From Dicyema japonicum (taxonomy: Eukaryota; Dicyemida; Rhombozoa; Dicyemidae), in assembly GCA_011109175.1 (NCBI GenBank), contig RDEW01000033.1, positions 558,001-622,000 on the forward strand: a DNA stretch of 64,000 nt, read 5' to 3'. Of this stretch, positions 21,680 through 33,979 are shown in pieces. The stretch's first letter is position 1. Each line of letters begins with the position of its first letter. Made by a program: the position numbers and the translations under genes. The notes beneath the pieces are model-generated. The model was not told where the DNA came from and ran no database searches. It worked only from the letters and a program-made list of their open reading frames with translations.

Positions 21680-22630
21680 GGTAAGTATCGAAGCAACCAG
21701 TAACTTTTGGGACGATCAAAGGAGTTAGATTGTGGATCAATTGAAGTGGGAAAGCTTATCGCTACCCTAAGAAAAGTGCTCAAATTAAATTACCATGGTA
21801 ACCTTGGGACTGCTCCAGAAAGGAGTGAACTTGAAGAGAAAATAACATCACAAAAAGTACAGGTGGTAAACTCAAAATTGAAAAATGACAAGACCCGAGG
21901 CCCGGGCGGCCTCAATTGTGAATTCTTCAAATATTGAACTCATAACTGTATGAAAGCATCGATAGTATCTTAAATGGAATCTATAGAACGGGAGCACCCA
22001 AATGGGAGAAGGGACTCTGATACCAGTTCAGAAGGCTAAAGTGTAAAATCTCAAACCGGTTATTCCGATGAACACACTTGGAAAATATTACCTGATTAAC
22101 TCTACAGAGAATCGAGAGTCGGTAAGACTCATGCCTGTCCGGTTTCCGTAAGGGCAGATCGACCTCGGATATTGTATGGAAATGTGAAACACTCCAAAGA
22201 TTCAAAAATCTATTTTTTGGATTGACATGTCAAAAGTTTATTTACTAGTCAATCGACAGAAACTGTTGCAAGTCCTGGAGGGCTTCCTTGATAATTCCAA
22301 GGTCAGACTGACTGGACACTCCTAACGGATACGAAACCTGAATATGAGAATCAGGGTAACCTCCTCAAGACGATTAGATTCAACGATGGGATCCATTACA
22401 CTTTATTTTGTTTTCCATCTACCATGAGGCAACCCTTTTGACCTGGAGTCGCTCCTTGAAGGGGAAACAAGCACAATAGCATATGCAGACTTTATTTCAA
22501 ATAATAAAGAAGCACTTACTAATTTATTGGAGAAAATACTGGGAAAGTTGGTTGAATGGTTCCCAACGGTAAACTCGGACAAAGCTGAAGTCTCAAAAGA
22601 GAGGACGGAGAGTACTGCCAATTAGTCTGA
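21680..22630 (+). mobile_element. Family-A LINE, strongly decayed copy
   Basis: Frames read SKLKNDKTRGPGGLNCEFFK, a GFRKGRSTSDIVWK-like block near 22130, YHEATLLTWSRSLKGKQAQ, IAYADFISNNKEALTNLLEK and LGKLVEWFPTVNSDKAEVS. These correspond to the RT fingers, the YAD(D) active site (second D lost) and the thumb of family A. Many stops; 3' end missing. Confidence 0.75.
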
Positions 22631-23236
22631 ATTTTCAGATGGCAATTACATTTTTGACATTGAGAGTGACATATATCAAGTCATTGATTATCAGAATTTT
22701 ATTTTTTATGATGGCAACCATGATTTTCTAGCGTGCTACATTTTTAGTGGCTTCTTACATAGGAAAGATAATTTGGAATATGAAATTTTAGAAGAAGCCT
22801 TGCGAAATAAATTAAAGCTCTAAATTAAAGCTCTCTAGTGAAGTTTGTATATTTTCGCATCCCTCAAAAGTATAATTTCATTAAATTGTAGATATAACAT
22901 GTTTTTGTTTCCTGTCCCAATGAAAGATTTCAGCTGGATGTGTGGAGACTAGCTTATCGAAACGAAGGATTTGTTCCCGAGTCTTTATTAACTCCAACCT
23001 ATCAATGTTTATGCATAGTAGTTTAGTGTTACACATATTAATTAGGTTTTTAATATTTTAAGTGTGCTGACTACAGAGCAAATGTAAGATTCAATGAGTT
23101 CGACTCCAGAACATGTTGAAAATCACGTAATTCGTTTTTAAATATTAAATTTATATTTCACATTAAACAAAAACTTTAAATAAAATTTTGTATCTCCAAG
23201 GCATGCAGTCATCATCAATCCCCTTAGTATCTCCTA
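22631..23236. other. No gene seen; intergenic
   Basis: AT-rich sequence with short frames only. Confidence 0.5.
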
Positions 23237-24900
23237 AGGCAGTGGTCGGCAACCGTGGCTCTGAGTTTTTATGAGGCTCTTTCAATTATCGAAAAATGAT
23301 TACTTACATCTCTAATAAAAACAATTTTAAAATAGTGCTCTTCCAAAATGTTTTTATGTATATTTTAGACTATATATAATATTTAAATGCTATTTTATAT
23401 TAAATTGTTATTTTTATTTAAATTATTAAATATTTTTGCATATTTTAATTTTAAAAATCTTACTTGATTAATCATAAATTCTGTTTGTGGCTCTTGTCTA
23501 TAAATAAGAAAATAAGTAAAGAACGGATATAAAACGTTTTTTTCAACCTCAATGGACTGGGAATATTGCCAGCATATCAAGCTTAGATCACCTTGCAAAT
23601 TGTCTCCTTTGCCACGAAACATTCAGCCAGAACAAAAAGTCAAATCTGGAGAGACATTATGAGATTGCAAAACTGGAAAAACCATTCACAGATTGTGAAC
23701 ACATCAAATTCTGTTTTCTAAAATTGTCACATCACCTATTCCAAAATTTTACGAATAAATAAAGATTTTAAATCAAATTAAAATAAACCGGTATTCACAG
23801 AAAAAATGAGAATAAAGCTATTAAGATTTTTTGCAATGTAATTAAAATAGCTTCTGCAATTTCGATCGGAGTAGATGATTTATGAGACATTAAGGATACG
23901 GCTCAGGTTTTTATGAACTTAATATTAAATTAAGTGCCTTATTAATACGTTATGTTTCTCGAGACTTGCCTAGAGGAGAACTTTTTGCATTATTGGCGCT
24001 AAAGGGTCAAACCCATGGAGAGGACATTGCCGGTGCCTTACTTTATTACGTGGAAACAAATTATATTCCAATAAATAGGATCGTATCAATTTAAACCGTC
24101 GGTCCCCAAAGCATGCTGGAGGGGTTTGTCTCACTCTTGAAAAAGAAAATTGACCATGACGTGACTACATTGCATTATCCACCAGGAAGCACTTTGTGCA
24201 TAAACATTTCCTGAAGGAATATTAAGTTATGGGATTGCTTTTCATCTTGCATGCAGGAAATAAAACTTTCCCCAGAACAAGAATGCCCAATATCCAGAAT
24301 TAACTCAGCATCACTGGTTGCAGAATTCTACTTTATGGTGGATTATGAGCTCAACCTTCTAAATTACAAATTGCAAGGACACGAAATATAGCATTTTCGA
24401 CGTTTGAAGAAATTATTTTATTCAAAAAAAGAAATTGTCTATGTTTGAAGAGGACTAGATTCCATACAAACAGGCTTCGATAAACCGTAAATTTATATTG
24501 CACAGAAAGATTTGTGAAATAAAAAATACTTCAAAAATGACTCTCAGATTATCGCATATCTGTAAAATAAAAATGACACCTTCAGAAATTCTTAAGAATC
24601 GTGAAAATGGGAAAACTGTGAAGCTATGATTAACAAGTGTATACAATTTGAGGTGAACATCATCAACTTTATAATTGTTGAATGGATTCTAGGGATCGAT
24701 AAAATTAATGGTTTTATTACTGAATGTATCATCATTTCAAAAGCTAAAGTATTTGGTAAAAAGATAAAGCCACGTTTTAACTAATTTTTTGAAAACATTG
24801 AAATTTTATTCCTTCCAAAAACACAACTGCTCATCTTCAACCAATGGATGCGAGCAAAATTAAGAACTTTAAGCATTATTATAGAAAAGGACTTATTTTG
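23237..24900 (+). mobile_element. hAT transposon remnant, GTF2IRD2/ZBED-like transposase
   Basis: The left end CAGTGGTCGGCAACCGTGGC at 23237 is a typical hAT terminus. Plus frames then read a BED-type finger (ANCLLCHETFSQNKKSNLER near 23600), FLKLSHHLFQNFTN, AISIGVDDLxDIKDTAQVF, LLKKEIDHD-like and LHCIIHQEALCAKTFP (about 24150-24200). The last is the hallmark of GTF2IRD2/ZBED5-like transposases. Decayed with many stops. An inverted related copy lies at 35.8-37.3 kb. Confidence 0.75.
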
Positions 24901-24901
24901 G

Positions 24902-25423
24902 ATGGTTCACGGCTAATTCGTCTAAAACAATTCATCTAGAGAAAATTCATCCAAAAATTCGTCTAAGTAACAATTCGTCTAAATTTCACGTTCGATCTAT
25001 TTAAATTCAAAGTTTATCTCATTTTTTTACGGAAATTACCAATTAAGACTTAATTAACCTAAATGCGTAAAAATATTAATTATAACTGTAAAATTGGATA
25101 TTTTATTACATTTTAAAATGATCACTCAGTTCATTGAATCTGAAAAATGTAAAAAATAATTCTTAACGGATATACTTATTACAAAAACAACAAGAATGAA
25201 AATGTAGTATATTGGAAGTTCCAAAAATACCATAAAACAACAACATAAAAAGAATTGTTGAATATTTTAGATTTGACAATATAAATGAATATCTTAGAGG
25301 AATAGCTCACAGTATTTCTTTTAAATATCTTGAATAAAATATTTAATTGTTATTAGACAAACATGACGATTTAGACAAATTCATATTAGATGAATTGTTT
25401 TAGATGAATTTTCTGGTTACCAT
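24902..25423. mobile_element. MITE-like element with about 38-bp inverted repeats
   Basis: The left end ATGGTTCACGGCTAATTCGT...TAAAACAATTCATCTA pairs with the inverted right end ATGGTAACCAGAAAATTCAT...TAAAACAATTCATCTA. The motif ATTCRTCTAA is repeated several times inside both ends. The flanks TTTTGGAT and TTTTTGAT are similar and could be an 8-bp duplication with one difference. No coding capacity; superfamily unknown. Confidence 0.55.
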
Positions 25424-25870
25424 TTTTGATAAATGGAAGCCCTTGATTTGGAAAAAGTTTTGTGAATTTACGGAAAGCCATCATTTTGGTATCTTACGTA
25501 TGGAATGAAGTAAAAGAAGACACAATAAAAATTGTTTCATAAAGACAGGATAATTAAATATCTTTATTCATTGCTAATGAAGATATCATGCAAGATCCTG
25601 TTTTGAATGTGTACCTAAAAAAACTTGCTAATGAGGATGAAATAACTCATACAGAAACGCTCGACGAGAATGAATTAATCAACCTTTTTTGTGAAGATTA
25701 TAATGTCGACGATGAAATTATTGATGCTGAAAATGGAGAGACCGATGTAGAATTTTCGCCAAATCACCTTTATAATCCGAAAGGCACCCAAATTTTTTTG
25801 TTCGGATTAATGAGGGTTTATTGTATTACAAAAAATACTTGATAAACCGGAAACCATTATTTTTAGGACT
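25424..25870 (+). mobile_element. Pogo/Tigger-like transposase, C-terminal remnant
   Basis: Plus frames read VKEDTIKNCFIKTG near 25510, like the W..V..ETI.NCF..AGF block near the end of the pogo DDE domain. An acidic tail follows, open from 25588 (LDENELINLFCEDYNVDDEI). The frame runs into the probable 3' terminal repeat at about 25800, where GGATTAATGAGGGTTTA recurs at 38330. The N-terminal half is absent; the MITE on its left may have replaced or interrupted it. Confidence 0.55.
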
Positions 25871-26168
25871 CGGTTTAGTATTCCAGATTCAGAAGGAAAT
25901 GCAGAGTTAATTATTTTATTAATTAGATTAAATATATTTTGTTATGTTTTATTATTTTAAATCTTGGGTCAATAATTTCGAAGGTCAGTAACGAGCGTCA
26001 GAAAACCGAATGGTTGTCCCAAATAGTGACAGTGGGAACAGTCATTCCATTCTATCAGCTGGATAATTTTGATTGTCTTAGATTGTAATAAATTTTTTTC
26101 CATTTAATAACAATTTTGGAATAAATTTAATTAAAAAATAATAAATATAAATACTTAGACAAAAATAT

Positions 26169-27564
26169 TCACTTAGTGGTGACTGAATCAACAAAATTTG
26201 GAGTCCACGGACCCAAACTCTTAGCTGCATAATAATCCATTGGATACTGACCCTTCCATTGAGTACGTCCAATCATGGCCATTCCCTACACTATACCAAA
26301 AAACCAACCTCATAAGGGGTTAGTAAGGGCTTCCCATATGCTTTCCCCCAATCAATCGACAAACGAGGACAGGCTACCTGAATCCACCTAAAATATCTAC
26401 AGGGAACAACTACGTGTCAATGGAATCCCCAAAGAGCTCTAACCTCTGCGGAGATAGTTCAGAAATCAACACCACAACAAAGAGCCTCCCAGCCTTCTTC
26501 AAACTCTCAGCCAAAAACTACAGATAACTCAAAAACACACCTCCAAGACTTTCGGTGATCCCTGCCTTCCCAGAGTGCCCAAAACCAGCCCAATCAGCTT
26601 CCCTGAGGACGCCTGATTCACGGAAAGTCTCCGAAAAGTCACCATTTCCTCATAATTGTAATACTCTCTCTTAATGTCCCTCAAATAAGGATTGTAACTT
26701 CCATCAGTCAGACAACTACTTGTACAGCTGAATATTCGGGTTTGCTATCATCAAGGCCTCACTGTGGAATCTACCATCTCCCACATAGAGGATCCCATTG
26801 AATCCGTCCAAATTTGGGGATGTGCATCCAAGCACCTCACAAGAGGATAGCGGTTTGCTCTGGGGAAGTACAATATGGTAGGTAGGAAGTTCGGTTACAA
26901 GTCTCTAACAAGTTAATAAAGAAAGCACGTGGAGGCTCTTGATGAATTGAATTGTACTCATTACGGCTAGTTTGAATTGAGGCGGAAATTTTGGCGAATT
27001 GTTTCGACGAGGTGGTCCACGTCGAAGGCAATATCCACAAAGACGTAAAGCATCCTTATGTTAGATGTCTGATCCACAGGAACTTAAAATAAACCTAAAT
27101 GGAATGGAATTACCCAAACAACTGTGACCGTAGTGAACCAACAAATCAGCTCCCAAAGCGCTGGCAGTAAAATCATCGACACAACAAGCTCCATAGATCA
27201 CATCAGCCATGATGATAACTTCTACGTGGTCCGAAAATCTAACATAAGTAAGTTTGTAACCTTTCCAAGATATCTGCAATCGTGCAAGCAAAAATAAAAA
27301 GACCCTCAGGCATTTGGAGGGCGACTTGGTGGGCTTTTAATTCTCTAATCCTCCAAAGTGTCTTCTCGATCTCAAAGTTGTAGTTTTGGGGAAGCTAGCG
27401 GATGCTAAAAAGGATAATACATATTTTATTGCTTCCTGGAGATCCTTGTTGTTGGCAATGTCAGGTGGAATACACCTTCTACCTAAATGTTACAGGAAAT
27501 TATAAAAACCTTTGTACTTTGTCACATTACCTTCTTTTTTGACAGTTACTACAATATGGTTCAT
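26169..27564 (-). CDS. DPH1: Diphthamide biosynthesis protein 1 (DPH1)
   Basis: Subunit of the DPH1-DPH2 Fe-S radical enzyme that transfers the 3-amino-3-carboxypropyl group of SAM to the modified His of elongation factor 2. From ATG 27564: [206 protein letters not shown] and [18 protein letters not shown], stop at 26169-26171. The three cluster-ligand Cys regions (GACC, GCTSP, VACP) are present. About nine micro-introns (22-31 nt; the first may be 48 nt). After [12 protein letters not shown] the frame is short by one base in a homopolymer near 26986, probably a sequence error. Confidence 0.93.
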
Positions 27565-28229
27565 TGGTATCACAACAACAACTCGTGTTATTTAAATTTA
27601 TTTAAATATTTTTTATTAAATTAAAATTGTTAATTTTTATTTATAAAATATACATTAAATATCATCATTTAATAATAATAACAAACTAACTAATCATTTA
27701 TAATTTAAAGTGATTTATATTTCTAATAACCTCCTTTACATTCCTCTACTTGGAAAACCTTATTCGTCGGGATACAACAATTCTGATATTTTCCCATCTC
27801 CTTGGATCGCTCAGTCTTTTAGAGTTCTCCTGATGGACGCTCTTTATAATATGAGATCTATTTTTGCTAATGATGATATTAATATCCCCTTAGTATCCCT
27901 ACCATAGATCAAGTCATTCATCTCTGTAGGTTCCCCTTTTGCACGCTTTATGTATTTTCTATTACTATCACTAATATCCATTCTGTTTCTCCTTACTAAT
28001 AATACCAGCCAGTCTCTTTAGTTTCCTTCTGCGAACACTGGGTTTTGTCGGTCAAAATTAAATTTTCCAGCATGTCGATAAGAATTGAAATTTAATAAAA
28101 TTCGATGAAAATTAAACAATTTTTATCGTTAATTATGATTTATTGATTATAATTTGACCAATAAATACGTAACCATCTCACAAAATTAAATAGAACGTAA
28201 GCTGCACTGCAGTCCATTCTCCAAAGTTC
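27565..28229. other. No gene seen; intergenic
   Basis: Very AT-rich region upstream of DPH1; possible bidirectional promoter region with the homeodomain exon, but no motif can be defended. Confidence 0.45.
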
Positions 28230-28472
28230 CATGATTACTAAGTTTAGATTTGTCCCCAGTTAAAATTCCCAAAGATCAAAATATGACTCTCCTAAACTGC
28301 ATCAATCCACACAATATTGAAATTTTAAATAGGGCATTTATGGAGCTTCCGAATCCCAGCAGAGAGTTTATAACCGCCGTGGCCAACCGTTTGAACATTG
28401 ACAGAGGGTTAGTCTGGATGTTCTTCCAATATTCCAGACGATCGGCCACGTGGTTGATTTATCAAATTTAAT
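28230..28472 (+). CDS. Divergent homeodomain, partial (single exon visible)
   Basis: Open frame with the helix pattern of a homeodomain: IEILNRAFMELPNPSREFIT (helix 1, with the Leu and Phe core positions), AVANRLNIDRGLVWMFFQY (helices 2 and 3) and SRRSATW. The canonical WFQNRR of helix 3 is replaced by FFQYSRR, so the Trp48 and Asn51 equivalents are altered, which would weaken normal DNA contacts. The frame closes soon after. Upstream and downstream exons were not found. It could be a rapidly evolving homeobox gene, a decayed copy, or an exon of a larger gene. Confidence 0.55.
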
Positions 28473-28479
28473 TTTTTCA

Positions 28480-30425
28480 GGCAAAACAGGAATGACTATG
28501 ATGAATCTCCCACTCGAAAGGATCCATAATCAAACTGAGAGAAATTTAACTTTCTGATTAATAAACTTGATTTTTCTTATTTAGTGATAAATACAGGCAT
28601 TGCAACTTTAATTGGTTATTATTCACTGCCTCATAACCGCAGGATCACATCGATTGGCATTGATAACCGATATTTCTTGATTTTTCCAGCAAAACTAATC
28701 CATAAACACTAAATCGTTAATGTCCGTTTAATTGGTCTGAAATTTTATACGACAATTAAATTCAACGAATTTTTTATTTCTTACGTTTCCTTAATATTTT
28801 TCACCCTTTTATGGGATCCCTGACTGGACGTTTTCTCTCCTTTCTGGATTGATTTGTGTGTGATTCAGGGGGTTAGCAACTAATTAAGTGTATAAACTTC
28901 TCAATGTTTAGAACTAGAGAAGTCCCTCCAAGTATCACTTCAGTCCCCCTTACCGAGACCAATCGCTTCCTTGTCTTATATATATTCCCTAGTTAAGGAG
29001 ATATAGTAACTAAGCCGTAAAGAAACTGCATTCTCTTTGAACTCGACGGAATCCAATAATTTAACGGACCCCCTATCTGTCTGCCCTGTCAAAGTGGTCA
29101 CTCATAATGTGAAGTTTTAATGATTTTATACCACTCTTCTATAATTAAAGTTTTGGAGACGAATTTCTTTAATAACGATGTTTTCAGTCCACCTCCCAAA
29201 CTCTAAATACACAAATTCTAGAATTTTCCATTTTCTCTTCCTCTAGTGTGATTACTAATATAAATAGAACGGATGACGTTTTTTTTCGCACTTATAGCCG
29301 CATGACGGATTTAATCTCATATCCCCAACTTAGTTGGTAGATGGTTGAGACGGTGACGTACTTGTATTGCACGGCTGTCTAGATATAACCTTTCGTCCTC
29401 CTTTTCGTGTTGATGGACGAAATGAAGGACCCAGAAGACACGAAGTTTGGAGACGATAAACCGTCAAATGCACTTTGCTTTTGGTTCGAATCTTCTCTGA
29501 CACAAAAATTAAGGGAAGATGTCAAGTCCATCTTAACGAGGAACAGGGGACATAGATTATCGATTGTCGATAGTTTAACGTCACGGAAAATCTCACGAAA
29601 CCTCAGATTCGACTGTGATAACAGCAAGTAATTCAGAGATTTTTATTTCCTTCAAACATTATGAAAAACAGAACCTCAAAAGTAGTTTGACTTTGTCAAA
29701 TTTTCTCTTCCAGTCTTATTCTTTAACACATTGTGATTCGAGTTCTCAGCCAACCATTCAACTTCTCTCATGAGCCTCGTTTTCAACATTTTCTTGACTT
29801 AAGGGGCCGATCACGTGTATAAGCTTATTCTGTTGTTGAAATTTGATATTTGAGAATCGATTTCATGTGGTCTTTAATGTTGCCTCGTTACCAATAATCT
29901 ATTATTTACTTCATTTCAGGAATATAGTTTTCGACCCCTTTCATCAAGAGACTCAATTCAAGACCCTCAAATTTATTTGAAGTCGAAGATTCAATGTTTA
30001 GTCATTTGCTGAATCTCTACCTCAAATGAATCCCCAATAACTTAAGCTGAGTAATTATTGAGGACATCCGAGAATTAATAATTCATAGCTCCTCCTCAAG
30101 GCAGACTTACCCTAGTTCCTCCAAATTCCAGACGGGACTCAAATCCAGACTTTGGTGGATCCGATGATTTCGAATTTCAAACCTTTAATTTCCAATGTCC
30201 CTTGGATACATTAAGCGACAAGCGGTTATATACACCTCCAAGAGATGAAGACTGGATCGCATCACTGATAACTCCAAGCCTGAGTTAAATTAATCTTAAT
30301 TTAAAAATCGATATTAATTTCGTAAAATTCAACAACGCCGAAAATACATAAAAAACAAATTTTTATAATCCGTAATCCAATGTCGTCATGGATAAATCAC
30401 GTGAATTCTCATGCGTTTATGTTTG
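28480..30425. other. Long stretch without a recognised gene
   Basis: Contains one modest plus frame at 29407-29631 (DKPSNALCFWFESSLTQKLR, EDVKSILTRNRGHRLSIVDS) whose composition is plausible for an exon but matches nothing I know. Otherwise short frames and AT-rich sequence on both strands. Confidence 0.4.
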
Positions 30426-30429
30426 TTGT

Positions 30430-30760
30430 GGGAGTGTGTATTAGTGTTGGAGATCTATACCGAAGATTCAGGAGACATTTTCTACAAGATTTCTGGGTTC
30501 TACGACAATAATCCCTATTCCGTTTAGTCGGTGATCTCAATGCGAAGAATATCAGTTATAGATGTTTCAAGACGAATCGGGATGGACGACGTTGTTTGAA
30601 ATTTCAGGTTTCGAAGTCTTAAAGTCGGTGTGGTTTTTACTCATTTCATCCCCCTTCTTCCTTATGGGAACGTATCGTGGACTGTGTTAAATACTAGAAG
30701 TGACCATGCCCCATGAGCTCGTCTCTATAAGTATTCATGAAAATGAGAATGGCATCACAC
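30430..30760 (+). mobile_element. Jockey-like LINE, APE endonuclease fragment
   Basis: Frames read VGDLNAKNISYRCFKTNRDG and FEISGFEVLKVGVVFTHFIP, then VLNTRSDHAP. The order GD.NAK....C...NR.G, then SDHAP, is that of the endonuclease domain of Jockey-type LINEs. Frame breaks throughout. Confidence 0.65.
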
Positions 30761-31762
30761 AAAAGTCCAATAATAATGATAGTTGCACTAATAGGCTGTG
30801 GACAATCAATCGCAAGGCTGAGCTAGTGACGTAGCTCGCTATGACGATTTTCATTGCACTTCATGTCTCAAGGTGGATATGATCTCTCATCCCTTAATTT
30901 ATTTACTCAGGAAACCTTGGAAACCCCGTGTTTTGAAATAAGGAAGCATCGGATGCACCAGTGTCAGTTCGAATCTCTTCTGGACCGAAATTGAGGAACT
31001 TGGACCCAATAAAGTCGTCCATTCGGTTACTCGACATAAAAGGTAATCGTTGAGTACACATCATCAATTAATACAACTTCTTATTCAGGGATCACTCCTA
31101 CTTGTCTTAGAACTTCAATTTGATACTAAAAATATCATTTACACTTCATTTTAAATTACTACTTTTCCAACGCTTCTAAGTCGGGGATCAATCCTTTGTG
31201 GTCTTAAATTTCATTTTTGGCGTCAAAAGTGTCTGTTGTACATTTATTTAACCATAGTCCTTTAAGTAACAGAAGCCAAGGCTAACGGGAAGGTAACAGC
31301 GAAAGTGGAAGCTCTCGGAGATCAGTCTGATGAATCTCTAAGAATTCTTCCGATTTAAAAGATTATCAACAATATCGTATCCATAAGAGAGGGATAAGCA
31401 AAATACGATCCCTCTTCCTCTTCACAAAAAAACGATCAAATACAGTTCACCAGGGTTAGTGACTTTTTTTGGTAGGCCACCATTCTGAGTTTAGTATAGA
31501 GGTGGGGAATGTCGAACGGTTCTTTTCCATGCATAACTTGCACTGAGCGCCACCAAAAAAGTGAACCGCATGACCCCACGCTAAACAATTGAAAGGTATC
31601 ACAGCTCAGCAGGGTTAGTGACTTGATGAATATTACAAAATAACAAAATAAGAAAAAACATATAAAAATGTTATTATAAAAAATAAAACTTTCTATAATA
31701 AAAAATAATAATTGAAATATAAAATTAAAAAAAAATTATTTAAATTTGGAAATAGTCTTGTA
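30761..31762. other. No gene seen; intergenic
   Basis: Includes a weak fragment of repeat R1 near 31545-31590 and AT-rich DNA before cyclin L; the CAC(C)AGGGTTAGTGACTT motif occurs twice (31450 and 31610). Confidence 0.45.
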
Positions 31763-32865
31763 ATGGAATCTCGTGGATATGGAAAAGTTGTCCTAACCCT
31801 TAACCACGTGTCATTATCATCAGAAATGACATCTAACCCCCTTCCCTCCAACATGGACTAACCCTTGATGAAGAAAAGTCCTTACGATGGTTGGGATGTG
31901 AGCTGATCCAAAAGTGTTGTATTCTCCTTAAACTCCCCACGGTAACCGTTGTAGTCATTCCAGTCCGCAGCGGCCACAGCTCAGTCGTTGTTTCACCGTT
32001 ATTTTTACCGGAAATCCTTCATTTCCAAGGTTCCATGGAAAAATGTTGCACTAGCCAGCGTGATTCTCGCATCTAGAATAGAGGAGGAGCCACGCCGTTT
32101 CAGGGACATAATAAACGTGGAAAATGCTCTCCGTCAGTTCGAAGATAACCAGTATGTCTCTGAATTATCCAGGGATTTGAAACCGATCATTTTAGACAAA
32201 TACTACGTCTCGTTTAAACAGGAACTGATAGAAACCGAAAGGAAGATCTTGAAAGAGCTGGGATTCGCTGTGTTCTCCCAATTTCCTCATAAAGTCGCAG
32301 GAATAGCTGATCTAGATTATAATATTGTACCTGCAGACTCTCATGCTGGTCGAAAACGCAGAAATTGTGCAGTCCTCGTGGAATTTCATGAATGACTGTC
32401 AAAGAACGGATATTCTGGTGAGATTTAGTCCTGAGGAGGTGGCCATGGCATGTATAGAGCTGGCCTCTAAACAGTTTAATGTACCGCGTGTGTTTATGGT
32501 AGTACGAACTTCCCGGAATGTCTTTCTTTAAGATAATCCGTGTTGATCCGGCAAACGTTGAGAAGGTTGCGGCTGAGATTGTGATGATGTACAACACGGA
32601 GGTCCCTGATCGGAGATATTTGATCCTCAAAGTGGCTCAACTGAGGGACAAGATGATGACTGAGTCGAAGGAGGTCGAATTCGTGAAGGAAGTGCCCAGC
32701 GGACGAGTGTCTGTTAGTGCTGAGGATTCGAGAAGACATTCTGGAAGAAGGTCCGTGGAAAAACCACATGTGAGGAATAAACACAAGGAGAATGAACGGA
32801 GAGACCGACGCGATAGAAGAGACTCAGAACGGAGGGACAATTGGAGGAATGAACGTAGAAGGTGA
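31763..32865 (+). CDS. CCNL: Cyclin L (CDK11/12-partner, splicing-associated cyclin)
   Basis: The ATG at 31763 gives MESRGYGKVVLTLNH, then PSLQHGLTLDEEKSL, RWLGCELIQKCCILLKLPT, a 22-nt intron (31942-31963), SAAATAQSLFHRYFYRKSFI, VALASVILASRIEEEPRRFR, IETERKILKELGFAVFSQFP, a 22-nt intron (32294-32315), YLQTLMLVENAEIVQSSWNF, PEEVAMACIELASKQFN, a 22-nt intron (32481-32502), VDPANVEKVAAEIVMMYN and an Arg/Asp/Glu-rich tail (RRDRRDRRDSERRDNWRNER). Two cyclin boxes plus a charged RS-like tail are diagnostic of cyclin L, a nuclear-speckle cyclin that partners CDK11-type kinases in transcription and pre-mRNA splicing. The tail is much shorter than in vertebrates. Between NH...SNP and PSLQHGL the frame is short one base in a C run at 31837-31841. 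Confidence 0.92.
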
Positions 32866-33301
32866 CTAATATTATTTGATGTATATTATAAATTTAAATT
32901 TCTTATCTCGATTTGTGATGGTTGCATATTTCTGAGGCGATTTTGATTTGTTTAGGATGATGTTATCTATCTGGGAGGTCATGGGCTCGGTTGTCCACTG
33001 TCTATTTGGTTGAAGATAACTCTTATTTCTTTGTTTGTGAGGTGGATTTGGGTGGCTTTTGTGGTGGTGATGAAAAGGATTATTTACCCTCCCCTACTCT
33101 ACTGGTTCATTTCTTTGAAGAATTTCTACACCTATTGAGGCTGAATTGCTCTCGTTGTTGAAATCATTGTCTACTTGTTAGAAGCCTTTATTTTACTATA
33201 CTTTGTTGCCTTCTCTAAGTTTTCATCAACGCATAAATTACTTCTTGCAAGTTCCCATGACTGACTTATGAGTGACCATGGAAGGACTTGTCGACGTAGA
33301 A
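32866..33301. other. No gene seen; cyclin L downstream region
   Basis: AT-rich with no conserved frames found. Confidence 0.5.
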
Positions 33302-33766
33302 CTATACCATTTCAGGTTTAAAGTGGGTCTTACAAAAGCAAAGTGGTACTTACCAAAATCAAAGTGGGTCTTACCAAAATCAAAGTGGTACTTATTAAAT
33401 CAAAGTGAACAAAAATTATTTTTGTTATAGGATGAGATTAATTGAAATTGCTAAAGTTTCGAGATCAACATGCAAAAGTGTCGAGATCATTGCAAAAGTG
33501 ACGAAGCAAACATGCAAAGTGTCGAGATCAATTGCTAAAGTGACTAAGCAAAATCTATATATTTGGATGTCTGCGCAAATATTTCATTTTTTATTCATAT
33601 GCTTGCGCAAATAAAAAGTCTGAAGCTGCAATTAAGAAAAAATCTTATTATCGGGGCTTATGAGGGAGATGGTGACTGGAGGGAACTTGCAAAATCTCTC
33701 GATGTTCCGAAAACTAAGTACCACTTTGCTTTTGGTAAGACCCACTTTAAACCTGAAATGGTATAG
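33302..33766. mobile_element. Foldback DNA element with about 51-bp inverted repeats and tandem subterminal units
   Basis: The left end CTATACCATTTCAGGTTTAA (33302) is inverted almost perfectly at the right end (finishing 33766); the match extends about 51 bp through AAAGTGGGTCTTAC and AAAGCAAAGTGGTACTTA with one gap. Inside the left end, 20-21-nt units alternate (AAAGTGGGTCTTACCAAAATC-like, AAAGTGGTACTTACC-like), about five copies. In the centre, units related to GCAAAAGTGTCGAGATCA repeat. A short frame at 33620-33710 reads LIIGAYEGDGDWRELAKSLD, like an N-terminal helix-turn-helix of some DDE transposases, then runs into the right inverted repeat. The outermost bases allow a TA duplication. 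Probably a deletion derivative of a Tc1/mariner-like element. Confidence 0.7.
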
Positions 33767-33979
33767 ATAATTGGTATTAATTTCTCGATAAATCCGTTAA
33801 TAAAATAAACAAAGATGTGACTTTCCTGTCCTCATTACGGATTTATCGACTTAGTCGTAGTCGCCTATAACGTCTGTGGAGTAAACTAAGTACTGCAGAT
33901 GCGTCAAGATACGATGAGTAAGGATAAAATGAGTGGGCAATTATCGAAGTGGTCGCTTATTTGGATATTAAGTGTGATT

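Noticed and set aside
33405-33614. Plus frame with repeated KVSRS/KVTKQ peptides as a repeat protein
   Set aside because: It is a translation of the central tandem units of the foldback element; no other coding evidence.
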